DNA from: VMDJ01 sp038144195
Lineage (GTDB): Bacteria; Pseudomonadota; Gammaproteobacteria; Chromatiales; Chromatiaceae
NCBI GenBank assembly: GCA_038144195.1
Contig: JAYQNH010000002.1
Location: 124,001-188,000, forward strand
Length of the DNA: 64,000 nt
Direction of reading: 5' to 3'
The notes beneath the pieces are model-generated. The model was given only the letters and a program-made list of their open reading frames with translations, did not search any database and was not told the origin of the DNA. This document shows, piece by piece, positions 30,712 through 39,472 of this stretch (positions within the stretch are counted from its first letter, which is position 1; each line of letters begins with the position of its first letter). The position numbers were made by a program, and so were the translations under genes.

Positions 30712-31492
30712 TTAAAGCGGCGATGCGCATACTAAAAAATGAGGATTTAATAACGTGTCTGCATGTTGATTACAGCCGAGCGGTTTCATTTCAGGCAAAG
30801 CCAATACCTGGCCGCCAGCGGCCTCAACCACCGCCTGAGAGGCGGCAGTATCCCATTCAGAGGTTAGCCCTAGTCTTGGATAAAGATCAGCTTTACCTTC
30901 TGCAACCAAACACAGTTTTAATGAACTGCCCATCGAGACGATCTCTGCATCAGCATAGCCTTCCATGAAAGTTTTAAACTCATCTGACTGATGCGATCTA
31001 CTTCCCCACAACTACCCAATCAGCACTATTTGCAGATCGAGGACGCACTGAAATCGCTTTCTCGATATCGTCTTCTAACTTGAAGGCACCAGAAGATTTG
31101 TCGCCCCAATACGTCACACCAAGTGCCGGCGCATAAACAACACCGAAAATGGGCTTATGATTAACCACTAGTGCGATGTTTACCGTAAATTCGCCGTTCT
31201 TTTTGACAAACTCTTTCGTCCCATCCAAAGGATCGATAAGCCAGTATGCCTCCCAACTCATGCGGTTAATCTTTTCGCTCTGAGAAGACTCTTCTGAGAG
31301 TACCGGTATATCAGGGGTAAGTTCGCTTAAACCATCCACAATACAATGATGCGAAGCAAGGTCAGCTTGAGTTAACGGACTAGAGTCATCTTTATAGTCG
31401 ACGTCAAAATCTTGCGCGTAAATAGTCATGATTTTCTTCCCGGCAAATTTTGCCAAGTCAATCACAGCTCTTTTTTCGAATTCTGATAACAT
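30712..31492 (-). CDS. cysQ: 3'(2'),5'-bisphosphate nucleotidase (one frame break)
   Basis: Hydrolyses PAP, the inhibitory by-product of sulfotransferases. About 260 residues of the inositol-monophosphatase fold: DSSPLTQADLASHHCI, LSEESS, the metal motif WLIDPLDGTKEFVKKNGEFTVNIAL, and the second motif GLTSEWDTAASQAVVEAAGGQV. The frame breaks near 31006 between WVVVG and SRSHQSDEF. It is the first enzyme gene of the operon, 83 bases after the regulator, and starts 16 bases before cysC. The pair forms a PAPS supply and PAP disposal module. Confidence 0.92.
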
Positions 31493-31575
31493 GTTGATTT
31501 AATTGGTTTTTCATTATTTATACGATGCTTGAGTCGTACTGGTGAAGAAACTCTCGATAGTGGCTATTATCGAAT

Positions 31576-31917
31576 TCATTCCTTGCTTACCTCTTCCTGT
31601 AAATTCTCTATCTCGGCCTTAAGCTGATCAAATTCAGCCATCTTTCTTGCCAAGAATCGTTTTGTAATCTTTACCTTCTCTGAAACACCCTGCGGTGTTA
31701 AGAGATAGGCATAACCCATTTTATTATTTGAGCGCTTAAAGTTCTCAACTTTTACTAGGCCGCGATCAATAAGAGCCTTAAGCACGAAGTTTGTTTTACC
31801 TAAGCTCAAACCAAGCTCGTCACTCAATTCTCTCTGGGTGATTTCTGGGTTTGCAGCGATTACATCTAAAAGCTTTTTCTCATGGGATAGGTTGGGATTT
31901 TCAGTAGACTGATTCAT
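31576..31917 (-). CDS. MarR-type EPS-associated transcriptional regulator
   Basis: A 113-residue winged-helix protein. The HTH is LDVIAANPEITQRELSDELGLSLGKTNFVLKALIDRGLVKVENF, followed by the wing RSNNKMGYAYLLTPQGVSEK and a C-terminal coiled coil KRFLARKMAEFDQLKAEIENLQEEV. This layout matches the small MarR-type regulators that routinely head exopolysaccharide loci. It is the first gene of the biosynthesis operon, and a perfect inverted repeat lies 38 bases upstream of its start. It probably regulates the whole operon, including itself. No frame break. Confidence 0.85.
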   Translation of the reverse strand: MNQSTENPNLSHEKKLLDVIAANPEITQRELSDELGLSLGKTNFVLKALIDRGLVKVENFKRSNNKMGYAYLLTPQGVSEKVKITKRFLARKMAEFDQLKAEIENLQEEVSKE

Positions 31918-32314
31918 CTAACTACCCGAGAAATAACTTCTAGATTAATAGCTTTGTTCACGTTGTGAACATACCTTATTCTCCGTTCTTTAGCTATGTC
32001 TTTATTTATGATTTTTGATGCATTCATTAACCGTAGTTAATGATCGCTTAAGACAAATTAAAATTGAGCCGAGTAAGGAGCATCTTCAGGAAGAAAAGGA
32101 CGTAGTAACTTGTTTAAAATCAGCAAGTTAAGTTAATCCTGAGGATCAAGTACCTTACCAGACAGCTAAACACCCTGTTTCAACAGACTATCTGTAGCGG
32201 TAATTACTTGCTGAAGCGCTAGAATTTCAGTCAATTCCTACCCTTTTTAACAAAAACACCGATGACTTTTTAATAAACCTAACTAAAGTTAAAAAAACTA
32301 ACTGGGAACTTGTC
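31918..32314. other. Intergenic region with divergent promoters and a possible gene remnant
   Basis: This 397-base interval separates the leftward EPS operon from the rightward FMN protein. It contains a 17-bp operator-like palindrome near the regulator. It also holds a 37-codon open frame at 32018-32131 (MHSLTVVNDRLRQIKIEPSK...) that looks coding in composition but has no clear ribosome site and stops early. I saw no tRNA, RfaH ops element (GGCGGTAG) or insertion sequence. Confidence 0.5.
31955..31971. promoter_or_regulatory. Operator-like inverted repeat upstream of the EPS regulator
   Basis: TGTTCACGTTGTGAACA has perfect 7-bp arms around GTT. Its centre lies about 46 bases before the MarR-type start, where an autoregulator would bind. 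No other gene start is within 300 bases. Confidence 0.5.
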
Positions 32315-33925
32315 ATGATTAGAGATTTCTTATGGGGTCGATACACCCTTCTCTCAGCATCAATAATCATCGGCGTCTACGCATCGGTAAGGTTACTTGC
32401 AAGCTCTTCCATACTGTGGGCTATAACCAGTTTTATATTCTTAAGCTTTTCTGCTCTTGGCGTTTTCGATCTTTTCAACAAACAGCACCCCGTAAGGCAG
32501 AACTACCCTTTATTAGGAAGATTACGTTACTTTTTTTGAAAGCATAAGGCCTGAATTGCGACAATACTTTTGGGAGGATGATGACGACGAACTCCCTTAT
32601 TCTCGTAATCAGCGCGCGCTGATCTATCAACGATCCAAAAAACTTTACCGCTACTCGTCCATTTGGATCAATTAGAGGATTTTACAAAGATGGGCACTCA
32701 TGGCTTGCCTCATCTTTAAGCCCCATAGACATTGAGAACAAAGATTTTAGATTCAATGTGGGCAAGGGCGAAAATGCCTACGCCATGTCTTTTTTAAATA
32801 TCTCCGGTATGTCCTTTGGCGCCCTCTCACCCACAGCCATCACATCACTTAGCAAAGGTGCAAAACTTGGCAACTTTGCGCTTAACACTGGTGAGGGCTC
32901 TTTATCCAAATATCATGAATTAGGTGGCGGCGATCTCATATGGCAAATATCAACAGGTTATTTTGGCTGCCGAACACCTGAAGGACGATTTTCCGATGAG
33001 CTATTTCAAGAAAGCCCGATTACCTTCAGTCAAAATGATCGAAATAAAGCTCAGTCAAGGCGCGAAACCTGGGCATGGCGGTATGCTCTGGCGCCCAAGG
33101 TAACCGCAGAAATAGCGGCGACTAGAGGTATAGAGATTGGCAAGGATTGCATCTCGCCCGCAAAACATTCTGAATTCTCCACACCAAATGAATTACTAGA
33201 TTTTGTTATTCGCCTTCGAGAGTTAAGCGATGAAAAACCTATCGGGATTAAACTGTGTGTTGGCCATCCCTGGGAGCTAATCGCATTAATTAAAGCCATG
33301 TATATGCGCAAGGTGTACGTGGACTTTATTACCGTAGATGGCGCGGAAGGTGGCACAGGTGCGGCACCTGTTGAATTTGTAGACCACCTTGGCACGCCGC
33401 TTAGAGATGCTGTTGTTTTTGTTGATAACGCTTTAAGAGCTGCAGGACTAAGAGAAAAAATACATATTGGCGCGTCAGGTAAATTAGTCAGCGCCTGGGA
33501 CATGATACGCCTGTCAGCCATTGGAGCTGATTGGATCAATATGGCTCGTCCTTTTATGTTTTCGCTTGGATGCATACAAGCTAGAGATTGCTCATCTGGT
33601 AACTGCCCTACCGGCATCACAACAATGAATCCAAAACGATATAACGCACTTGATGTTGAATCACGCGCAAAACGAGTTGCCAATTTCACCACAACTCAAT
33701 AGAGGCCGTTGCTGAAATGCTAGGAGCAGCGGGGATCGATCATCCATTGAAGCTAAATCGTAGTCATGTCGCAAGACGCCTCTCTAGCAGCGAAATAAAA
33801 CTAGCAGATGATGTTTACCCAAAGTCGCCAATGATGCGCTCAATAATGGCATCATTGAAGATGTAAGAATCTTAAAATATTGGGATAAAGTCTCAGCTGA
33901 TAGCTTCAGCATCCAAGGCAATTAA
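32315..33925 (+). CDS. FMN-binding glutamate-synthase-family membrane-anchored protein (several frame breaks)
   Basis: About 535 residues, resembling uncharacterised GltB-domain proteins with two N-terminal membrane helices (LSASIIIGVYASVRLLASSSILWAITSFIFLSFSALGVF). The conserved segment NYPLLGRLRYFFESIRPELRQYF then joins across a break near 32538. The FMN-barrel core contains ISGMSFGALSPTAITSLSKGAKLGNFALNTGEG, VDFITVDGAEGGTGAAPVEF and IGASGKLVSAWDM. The Fe-S cysteines are in LGCIQARDCSSGNCPTG. Two compensating indels near 33045 and 33085 scramble the expected QGAKPGHGG motif. Breaks near 33700 and 33825 affect the end (WDKVSADSF). The reaction of stand-alone members is not established; it is unlikely to be an assimilatory glutamate synthase because glutaminase and GltD parts are absent. 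Confidence 0.8.
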
Positions 33926-33977
33926 TATAAATACCGCCTTACTTAGATAATAAAAACCATTCTGGAGTGATTTGCAC

Positions 33978-34322
33978 ATGCTTAAAAAACATCTGTGGTT
34001 TACAGCCCCTTTAATTGCCATGGCATGCTCTCAACCACATGCGACGACCATACCTCAAGATGCTCCTTGCTCACCCAAAATACTCGTTTCTAAAGCAGAG
34101 AACTGGCATCAACGCACCATGACACACCTACCAAAGGGTGTGGATGGCTACTTTTTCGAAAATAACGAGAGAGTTGCCGCTTTCAGCCTTGTACACAAAA
34201 CATCTAACCAAGGGTTTCAAGCTCAGCCTTCCATAAAGGTGCCCAATATCAATCACTCGGAGTTTGAAATATCACACGAAATTAAAGACTCATGCATCTA
34301 CTGGATCGGCATCCGTAAATAA
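33978..34322 (+). CDS. Small putative lipoprotein of unknown function
   Basis: A 114-residue product. The N-terminus MLKKHLWFTAPLIAMACSQPHA reads as a signal peptide with lipobox IAMAC. The rest (CSPKILVSKAENWHQRTMTHLPKGVDGYFFENNERVAAF) has one further cysteine pair and no family I recognise. GGAG lies 10 bases before the chosen ATG; a TTG two codons upstream is an alternative. It follows the FMN protein by 52 bases and is followed by a terminator. Confidence 0.6.
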   Translation: MLKKHLWFTAPLIAMACSQPHATTIPQDAPCSPKILVSKAENWHQRTMTHLPKGVDGYFFENNERVAAFSLVHKTSNQGFQAQPSIKVPNINHSEFEISHEIKDSCIYWIGIRK

Positions 34323-34355
34323 AAAAAGCCCTGGGGTCATTGACCACAGGACTTT
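34321..34355 (-). terminator. Terminator between convergent lipoprotein and RTX genes
   Basis: A long stem (AAAGCCCTGGGGTCA against TGACCACAGGACTTT, two mismatches) is followed on the minus strand by seven T. It lies about 80 bases beyond the stop of the leftward RTX gene and right after the rightward lipoprotein, so it may serve both. Confidence 0.65.
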
Positions 34356-34432
34356 AAGACTACTAACACTTTTGCGGGAGTGTTATTAATTCTATCGACA
34401 TAAAAAATTAAACCTTGAGGGCCAATTAAGGT

Positions 34433-37400
34433 TTAACTTGAAGGTACCTGTTCTTGATCAAACGACAATCCAGAGTAATTAACAAACACTGTTTCAGATG
34501 AAAGCGAACTCGGCTGAGGACTCATGGTTGAAAACGCATCATTTGCATCATCAAAAATAGAGAGCACATGACTCTTAAAGTTTGTAAAAGTACCTTTTGA
34601 CGTGTTGGTAACTAACTGCTGACCAAGGGTTGCATCCAAGGAAAGACTGAACTTCATTCCCCGATAGATCAGCAAAAAAGTCGCTTGAAGGCTTTACATA
34701 ATCAAGAGTGAGAGATTGAATAGTTTCGCTAAAATCAATCCACAATTTTACTTGGCTGCGATCACTCAAGCTGCTAACGCTGCTTACATGCACTGTAGAG
34801 TCATTAATCTCTAAGTCAAATGACTCAGCGGGTACATCAAAGTAAAAGTAATACAAGTCTTCATTGAACGTCAGGATCAAATCGAAGTAACCGTAACCGG
34901 AGCTATCGACAGCCTCAATCGAGACGAGCTTTGGCGATTGAATATCGGGCATCAAGTTTTCGCCAAGCCCATAAGGTCACCACCCTCATTGATGTATGCC
35001 TCAAAAATATGAGCCGCACCTGTAGATGGCGTCAAAGTGACCTGACCCAAGGATGGGCTGTCAAAAACTATGTCGCCTGACTCTATTAAAGACGGATTAC
35101 TGTAATCCGATCGGTCATAAAGTTTATATTTATCAATTGATGCGTCAGCGTTCGAAGAGAACAGTTCCAGTCGATCGGAATTCGTATTCACTACGCCGGA
35201 TGGAAAGCTAATATATCCCCTCATAACCCCATCCTGATGGCAGGTCCGCAGGCACCAATGGCGATTGGAAAGAAGATGCTTGGCTGTACGCATAAAAAAC
35301 ATCATTCGATTCATCTAGTATGACAAATTCATCGACGAAATTAATATTATCGTAAATGGATGGCGCTACCTTTAAGGTTAATTCAGGCGAGCTGACCGAG
35401 CCATCCTCTAAAAATAAACCCTCTGGAAACTCAAATTCGAACTTATCCAATGATAATCGGGTGCCTGCTCCCGGACTAACCGTAAGAACACCATCACTCG
35501 AAAGTGAAGTGTTTGATGAGGTTAAAGAAAGACTAAAGTATTCATACGGCTGATAATGCTGCGTGACATTGTTTATCGAATAGCCTGTTATAACGACATC
35601 ACTCAGCTTAGTGTCAACCAGACTAATAGCGCCAGATGCTGCAAGCTCAATCTCGTATTTATACTCATTTAGCCCAACATAGACCTCTTTGAAACTTTCA
35701 ACCTTAACTGTTGGGCTCGTTAACCCAGTGCCGTAGGATGACGCAACCGAATCATCGAAAGTGAAAACGCTAGAGAGCGCAGCAGCATAATCTGACGTGT
35801 TTACGCCGGAAAAAATCTCTCCATTAAAGGCTACAAACAGTCCATCTAGTTCAGAGTTGCTATCGGAGTCACTGACATAAAATGCATGCGCATATGTGTT
35901 CGAATTACTGGTGATATCTAAACCAAAAATACCGTCTGAGGTAATGCCTTGAATTATTGATACCAAACTATCGCCATCAACGGCACCAAGCCAAGTGACT
36001 GATGAAAACTTGAGGCCAGTATCGCCAGATAACAAAATGGTGTCCTCAGCACTAAGGTCACCAATAAGATCTATCTTCTCACTATCATCATTTAGACCTG
36101 AACCCAAAGTGGATTCAGAGGCCTGCGAAAACTCAAATAGGTCCGCATGCTTGCCACCGTAAAGAAAGTCATCGTTATCACCACCAAACAAACGATCCTT
36201 GCCTTCTCCACCAAATAACTGGTCTCGACTCGTTGAGCCCACAAGATCATCATTAGCTGTATTACTACCAATAATTGCGTAGAGCTCATCACTTTTATTC
36301 AATGCAGTAGCGGCTGATGCATCATTAGTTTCTAGAAGATGTAGCACTTGGGTGAAGGTCCATCAGAAAATGGATCATTAACCATTTCAACGTATATGGT
36401 TGATAGATGACCACCTACATCGGTCAGACTTCCGATGACTCCCCGTCTTTAATGATCTCAATCTCAAGATCATCACCCACCTGTGCCGCAGACACATAAT
36501 CATACAGATCTGCGTCTGGACCAAAATCAATCAGCCTTAGACCCTTGTCATCTGCATCCGAAATAAGGGTATCGAAACCATCAAGGCCAAATTTGTATTG
36601 AAGTAGTCGGCACCAGCGCCACCATCCATGTAATCTGCGCCAGACCCACTAACGAGTTGGTCATCACCATCACCACCAAATAATTCATTATTGCCACCTG
36701 ATGACAATAAATAATCATTACCACCTAGGCCTTTTAGGGCGTTGTCACCCGTGTCATTCGATGCAGTACCGATAACAAGGTTGCCATTAGCATCACCTTC
36801 ATTGGAATAAGAAATCCAATAGGAATCTGGACCAGCCTGAATCTTGTCAATGCCGTAATAATAACCGACAAGCTTCGACACCGAGAAATCAACCGTGGAG
36901 AGAACCGAGGCGTCTGTGTAACTTAAGGATTTGAGCTCAATATCAACCGAATGTTCAATTAAGTTAGTGTCATTGGTATAAGTTATTTTTCGTTCACCGA
37001 TTCCAATGACAATGTTATCTGCATCGATTTCAAGAACATCGCTTAAACTATCATTATCCGGGATTCCGTTGTATTCATTGACACTGAAACTCTTATCACT
37101 CAAGGCGTCCCAAATATACGTGTCATTTTGTGACATCGTTCCCTCGAAGGAATCGCCATCACCTGGCACCCAGTAATGCATACCACTAGTTTCAAAGCCT
37201 GCAACACGATCACCTACAATAAATTCAACGCGCTCAAAATTTGCAAAGTATGAATTGAGCTCTATTGATAATTGATGCGCAACTGAGTCGTAAGTTGCAA
37301 AAGAAACTAAGGGATAACTATAAGAACTGAAGGTATCGTGAATCGTCCAATTTAATTTATCACCAGCGAGCGTCCCCGTAATAAATCTCAAGCGATTGCT

Positions 37401-37644
37401 CATGGGCCGTTGAACTAATCTTTCCATCAAGTGATGATGTTGGCAGCAGAATCCTTAAAATGTCATCGCCGCCTAGGGCATCAAAATAAAAAGCCATCGG
37501 CATGGCTTTTATGTCATCAAGGGATAATGTCAAAACATCATCGCCACTTGTTCCATAAGCATGCTGATTAACGGACGTGGACCAACTCTGCTCTTCAAAG
37601 ATGTAATAGTCGACTACTGATGCTAAATGAGGATTCGTGGCCAT
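34433..37644 (-). CDS. RTX-repeat secreted protein (about five frame breaks)
   Basis: About 1,070 residues. The start MATNPHLASVVDYYIFEEQ at 37644 has GGAG six bases upstream. It contains two clusters of glycine-rich calcium-binding nonapeptides: LKGLGGNDYLLSSGGNNELFGGDGDDQLVSGSGADYMDGGAGADYF (about 36.6-36.8 kb) and DLVGSTSRDQLFGGEGKDRLFGGDNDDFLYGGKHADLF (about 36.1-36.25 kb). A weaker GTSGDDVLTL repeat is at the N-terminus. The second half is beta-rich without a recognisable enzyme domain. Breaks lie near 37400, 36540, 36350, 35260, 34955 and 34640. There is no Sec signal peptide, as expected for type I export. It is the last gene of the first type I secretion cluster and is probably its substrate. 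An adhesive or structural surface role is inferred. Confidence 0.75.
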
Positions 37645-37660
37645 AATTTTCTCCAATGAA

Positions 37661-37855
37661 TTAAGCTACGTTTAACGTCACCTCGCCCGTAGAAGCATTA
37701 ATCAATAGATCGGTACTTGATTGCGACGTTAAGCTATAGGTAAAACTGCCTGCAGAACCATCATCATAAGTTGCTGATGCGACATAAACGACTTGATTGA
37801 CACCCGTTCTTTCACGAACCGATTCAGACGTAGCAGATGAAAAAACAATAACCAT
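37661..37855 (-). CDS. Small protein resembling half a cadherin-like repeat
   Basis: A 64-residue product (MVIVFSSATSESVRERTGVN). Its end FTYSLTSQSSTDLLINASTGEVTL matches the second half of a cadherin-type tandem repeat, the kind found inside giant RTX adhesins. It has no signal peptide or RTX motif and stops 16 bases before the RTX start. It may be a real small gene, or a detached N-terminal domain of that protein. A GTG at 37864 would add three residues. Confidence 0.5.
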   Translation of the reverse strand: MVIVFSSATSESVRERTGVNQVVYVASATYDDGSAGSFTYSLTSQSSTDLLINASTGEVTLNVA

Positions 37856-37896
37856 GGTAAGCACCTACACCCTAACCCAAGTTAACGGGCTTTCTT

Positions 37897-37924
37897 AATT
37901 AGATCTATAATTATAGATCTAATT
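37897..37924. promoter_or_regulatory. 28-bp perfect palindrome
   Basis: The left arm AATTAGATCTATAA is exactly mirrored by the following 14 bases. It lies in the 107-base gap between two small genes of the RTX cluster, 42 bases before the cadherin-like start. No T run follows on either strand, so an operator is more likely than a terminator. It might also form a cruciform or an RNA processing hairpin. Confidence 0.5.
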
Positions 37925-37962
37925 TTCATTTCCTATTCTAAAATTGATTTGCATCAATTAAT

Positions 37963-38218
37963 TTAATTAGGTTTTGCCTCAGCACTCGTCTCAGGCGTAG
38001 CTGAACTCTGCGCTCGCTTGGTCAAATCAGCTATGGCTTTTGATGACTGTTCTGCTAGTGCCGCTAAGGCATCCAATGGCATCGCAACACGATAAAGAGG
38101 CCGACATGTTGACCTTTTTATCCTCAGGGTTCACATCATCGACACGCGCAAAATCTAAACGCGCTACACCTTGCCAGACACTGATGTTAATTAAGCGATC
38201 TACAAACAAGTCTTTCAT
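37963..38218 (-). CDS. Small unknown protein of the type I secretion cluster (one frame break)
   Basis: About 85 residues. MKDLFVDRLINISVWQGVARLDFARVDD forms a beta region, and after the break VAMPLDALAALAEQSSKAIADLTKRAQSS forms a helix. The start at 38218 has GGAG five bases upstream. The frame break near 38088 hides the helical end, which stops at 37963. There is no signal peptide, so it is cytoplasmic. The strand-then-helix layout, with a Met-Pro before the helix, recalls the small DUF3467-type proteins, but I cannot confirm homology. It lies between the HlyD gene (295 bases) and the cadherin-like and RTX genes. A chaperone or regulatory role for the substrate is only a guess. Confidence 0.6.
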
Positions 38219-38289
38219 TACAACTCCATTATTTGACTCTAACCACAAGCCAGTTAGCCCGTTAAAATTAGCGCAAGTAACGGCGGCTA

Positions 38290-38307
38290 GATATAAATTT
38301 TTATATC
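38290..38307. promoter_or_regulatory. AT-rich palindrome upstream of the small T1SS-cluster gene
   Basis: GATATAAATTTTTATATC is a perfect inverted repeat (8-bp arms), 72 bases before the start at 38218 in the 294-base gap after the HlyD gene. The gap therefore probably carries a promoter for the 38218-34433 genes. AT-rich palindromes also arise by chance here. Confidence 0.3.
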
Positions 38308-38512
38308 AAATAATTTTATGAAGTTTATGCTTAGATCTATTCGCTTACCCGGTAAAGCCCATACAAAAAAGCTTCATGGCTAAAACCCATCTACACAGAA
38401 TTTTCTGCCTGAAAGATTCAAATATAAACCTATGAATTCTTTGTGAAATTAAGTAAGAGTACTTGAATAGATGCCTTAAACAAGGTCCGATAAGGATACT
38501 TATCGCGTCTAA

Positions 38513-39472
38513 TTATTGCTCTTGCATAGCCCTTTCGGCGCCTTTAACCAACGGCGACATAATAAAGGCCAAAACTGATCGTTGACCTGATTTAACGCTT
38601 ATATCAACCATATGCCCAACTTCGGCAAACATACCGGCATCGCCTATCAGCTCTTCCTCGTTAAGCTTAACTCTCGCTAGAAAATAAGGCTCACCCTCAT
38701 TCGGCGTGATTGATGACGGACTGACATACACTACCTTTCCGTATTTAGGCTTGATCTCGTAGCGGTTAGACGCACGCAAGGTAATCTTCGCTTCGTTACC
38801 GACAACTACCGAGGCGATATCAGATGGCTTAACCTTCGCCTCATAAACCAACTCTCCCTCATCAGGGACAAGATCACCAATGAGATCGCCAGCTTGAACA
38901 ACATCACCCCGAGAGAATCGGTGCAGCCTTAATAACTTACCGGCTGATTGTGACTTTAAAACATATCGATCCAATCGATCAGCATATTGTGCTTTACGCG
39001 ACTCCAAGACCTTAAGTTTACCCTCAGCCTCGATTAACCCTGCTTCAGCAAGTCCAAGATCAACTCTTGCCTTTCTGGCAGCACTATTTGGCTCAAGCCC
39101 CTTCTTAACCAACCTCTCAACGGCTACGACTTCTTTTTGATAAATTTTTTGGGTGGCCCGCTTACTTTCAATCACCGCCTGGGCACCCATGATCTCAGCA
39201 TCCAAGGAACGAATCTGGTCCCTTATCTCAGTGTCATCGAGTCGCAAGATTGGCATATCGACTTGAATATGATCGCCCTCAGAGACAAACACCTCAGAGA
39301 TCAAACCACCGACTTCAATTCGAATAGCATCATTGCCTTGCCCTCGACGTGATTCACCCTCCAGTGAAACCGCCACATCCGCTTCCATCTCAGCAAAGAT
39401 AAAACCCAGCACCCCAAAACTTAAAAAGATAAGCAGTAAATAGATCCTGGCAGAACGACTGGGCTGACTCAT
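38513..39472 (-). CDS. HlyD-family membrane fusion protein of type I secretion system 1
   Basis: Periplasmic adaptor joining the ABC exporter to TolC. 319 residues: one N-terminal membrane helix (ARIYLLLIFLSFGVLGFIFAEM), a biotinyl-lipoyl half motif (GGLISEVFVSEGDHIQVDMPILRLDD), a short coiled-coil hairpin (residues 85-165), the second lipoyl half (LKSQSAGKLLRLHRFSRGDVVQAGDLIGDLVP) and a beta-barrel end. It is shorter than typical HlyD (about 440). Its start overlaps the ABC stop by 4 bases. No frame break. Confidence 0.9.
   Translation of the reverse strand: MSQPSRSARIYLLLIFLSFGVLGFIFAEMEADVAVSLEGESRRGQGNDAIRIEVGGLISEVFVSEGDHIQVDMPILRLDDTEIRDQIRSLDAEIMGAQAVIESKRATQKIYQKEVVAVERLVKKGLEPNSAARKARVDLGLAEAGLIEAEGKLKVLESRKAQYADRLDRYVLKSQSAGKLLRLHRFSRGDVVQAGDLIGDLVPDEGELVYEAKVKPSDIASVVVGNEAKITLRASNRYEIKPKYGKVVYVSPSSITPNEGEPYFLARVKLNEEELIGDAGMFAEVGHMVDISVKSGQRSVLAFIMSPLVKGAERAMQEQ

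Noticed and set aside
31918..32040. RfaH-type ops/JUMPstart element upstream of the EPS operon
   Set aside because: The GGCGGTAG core is absent on both strands.
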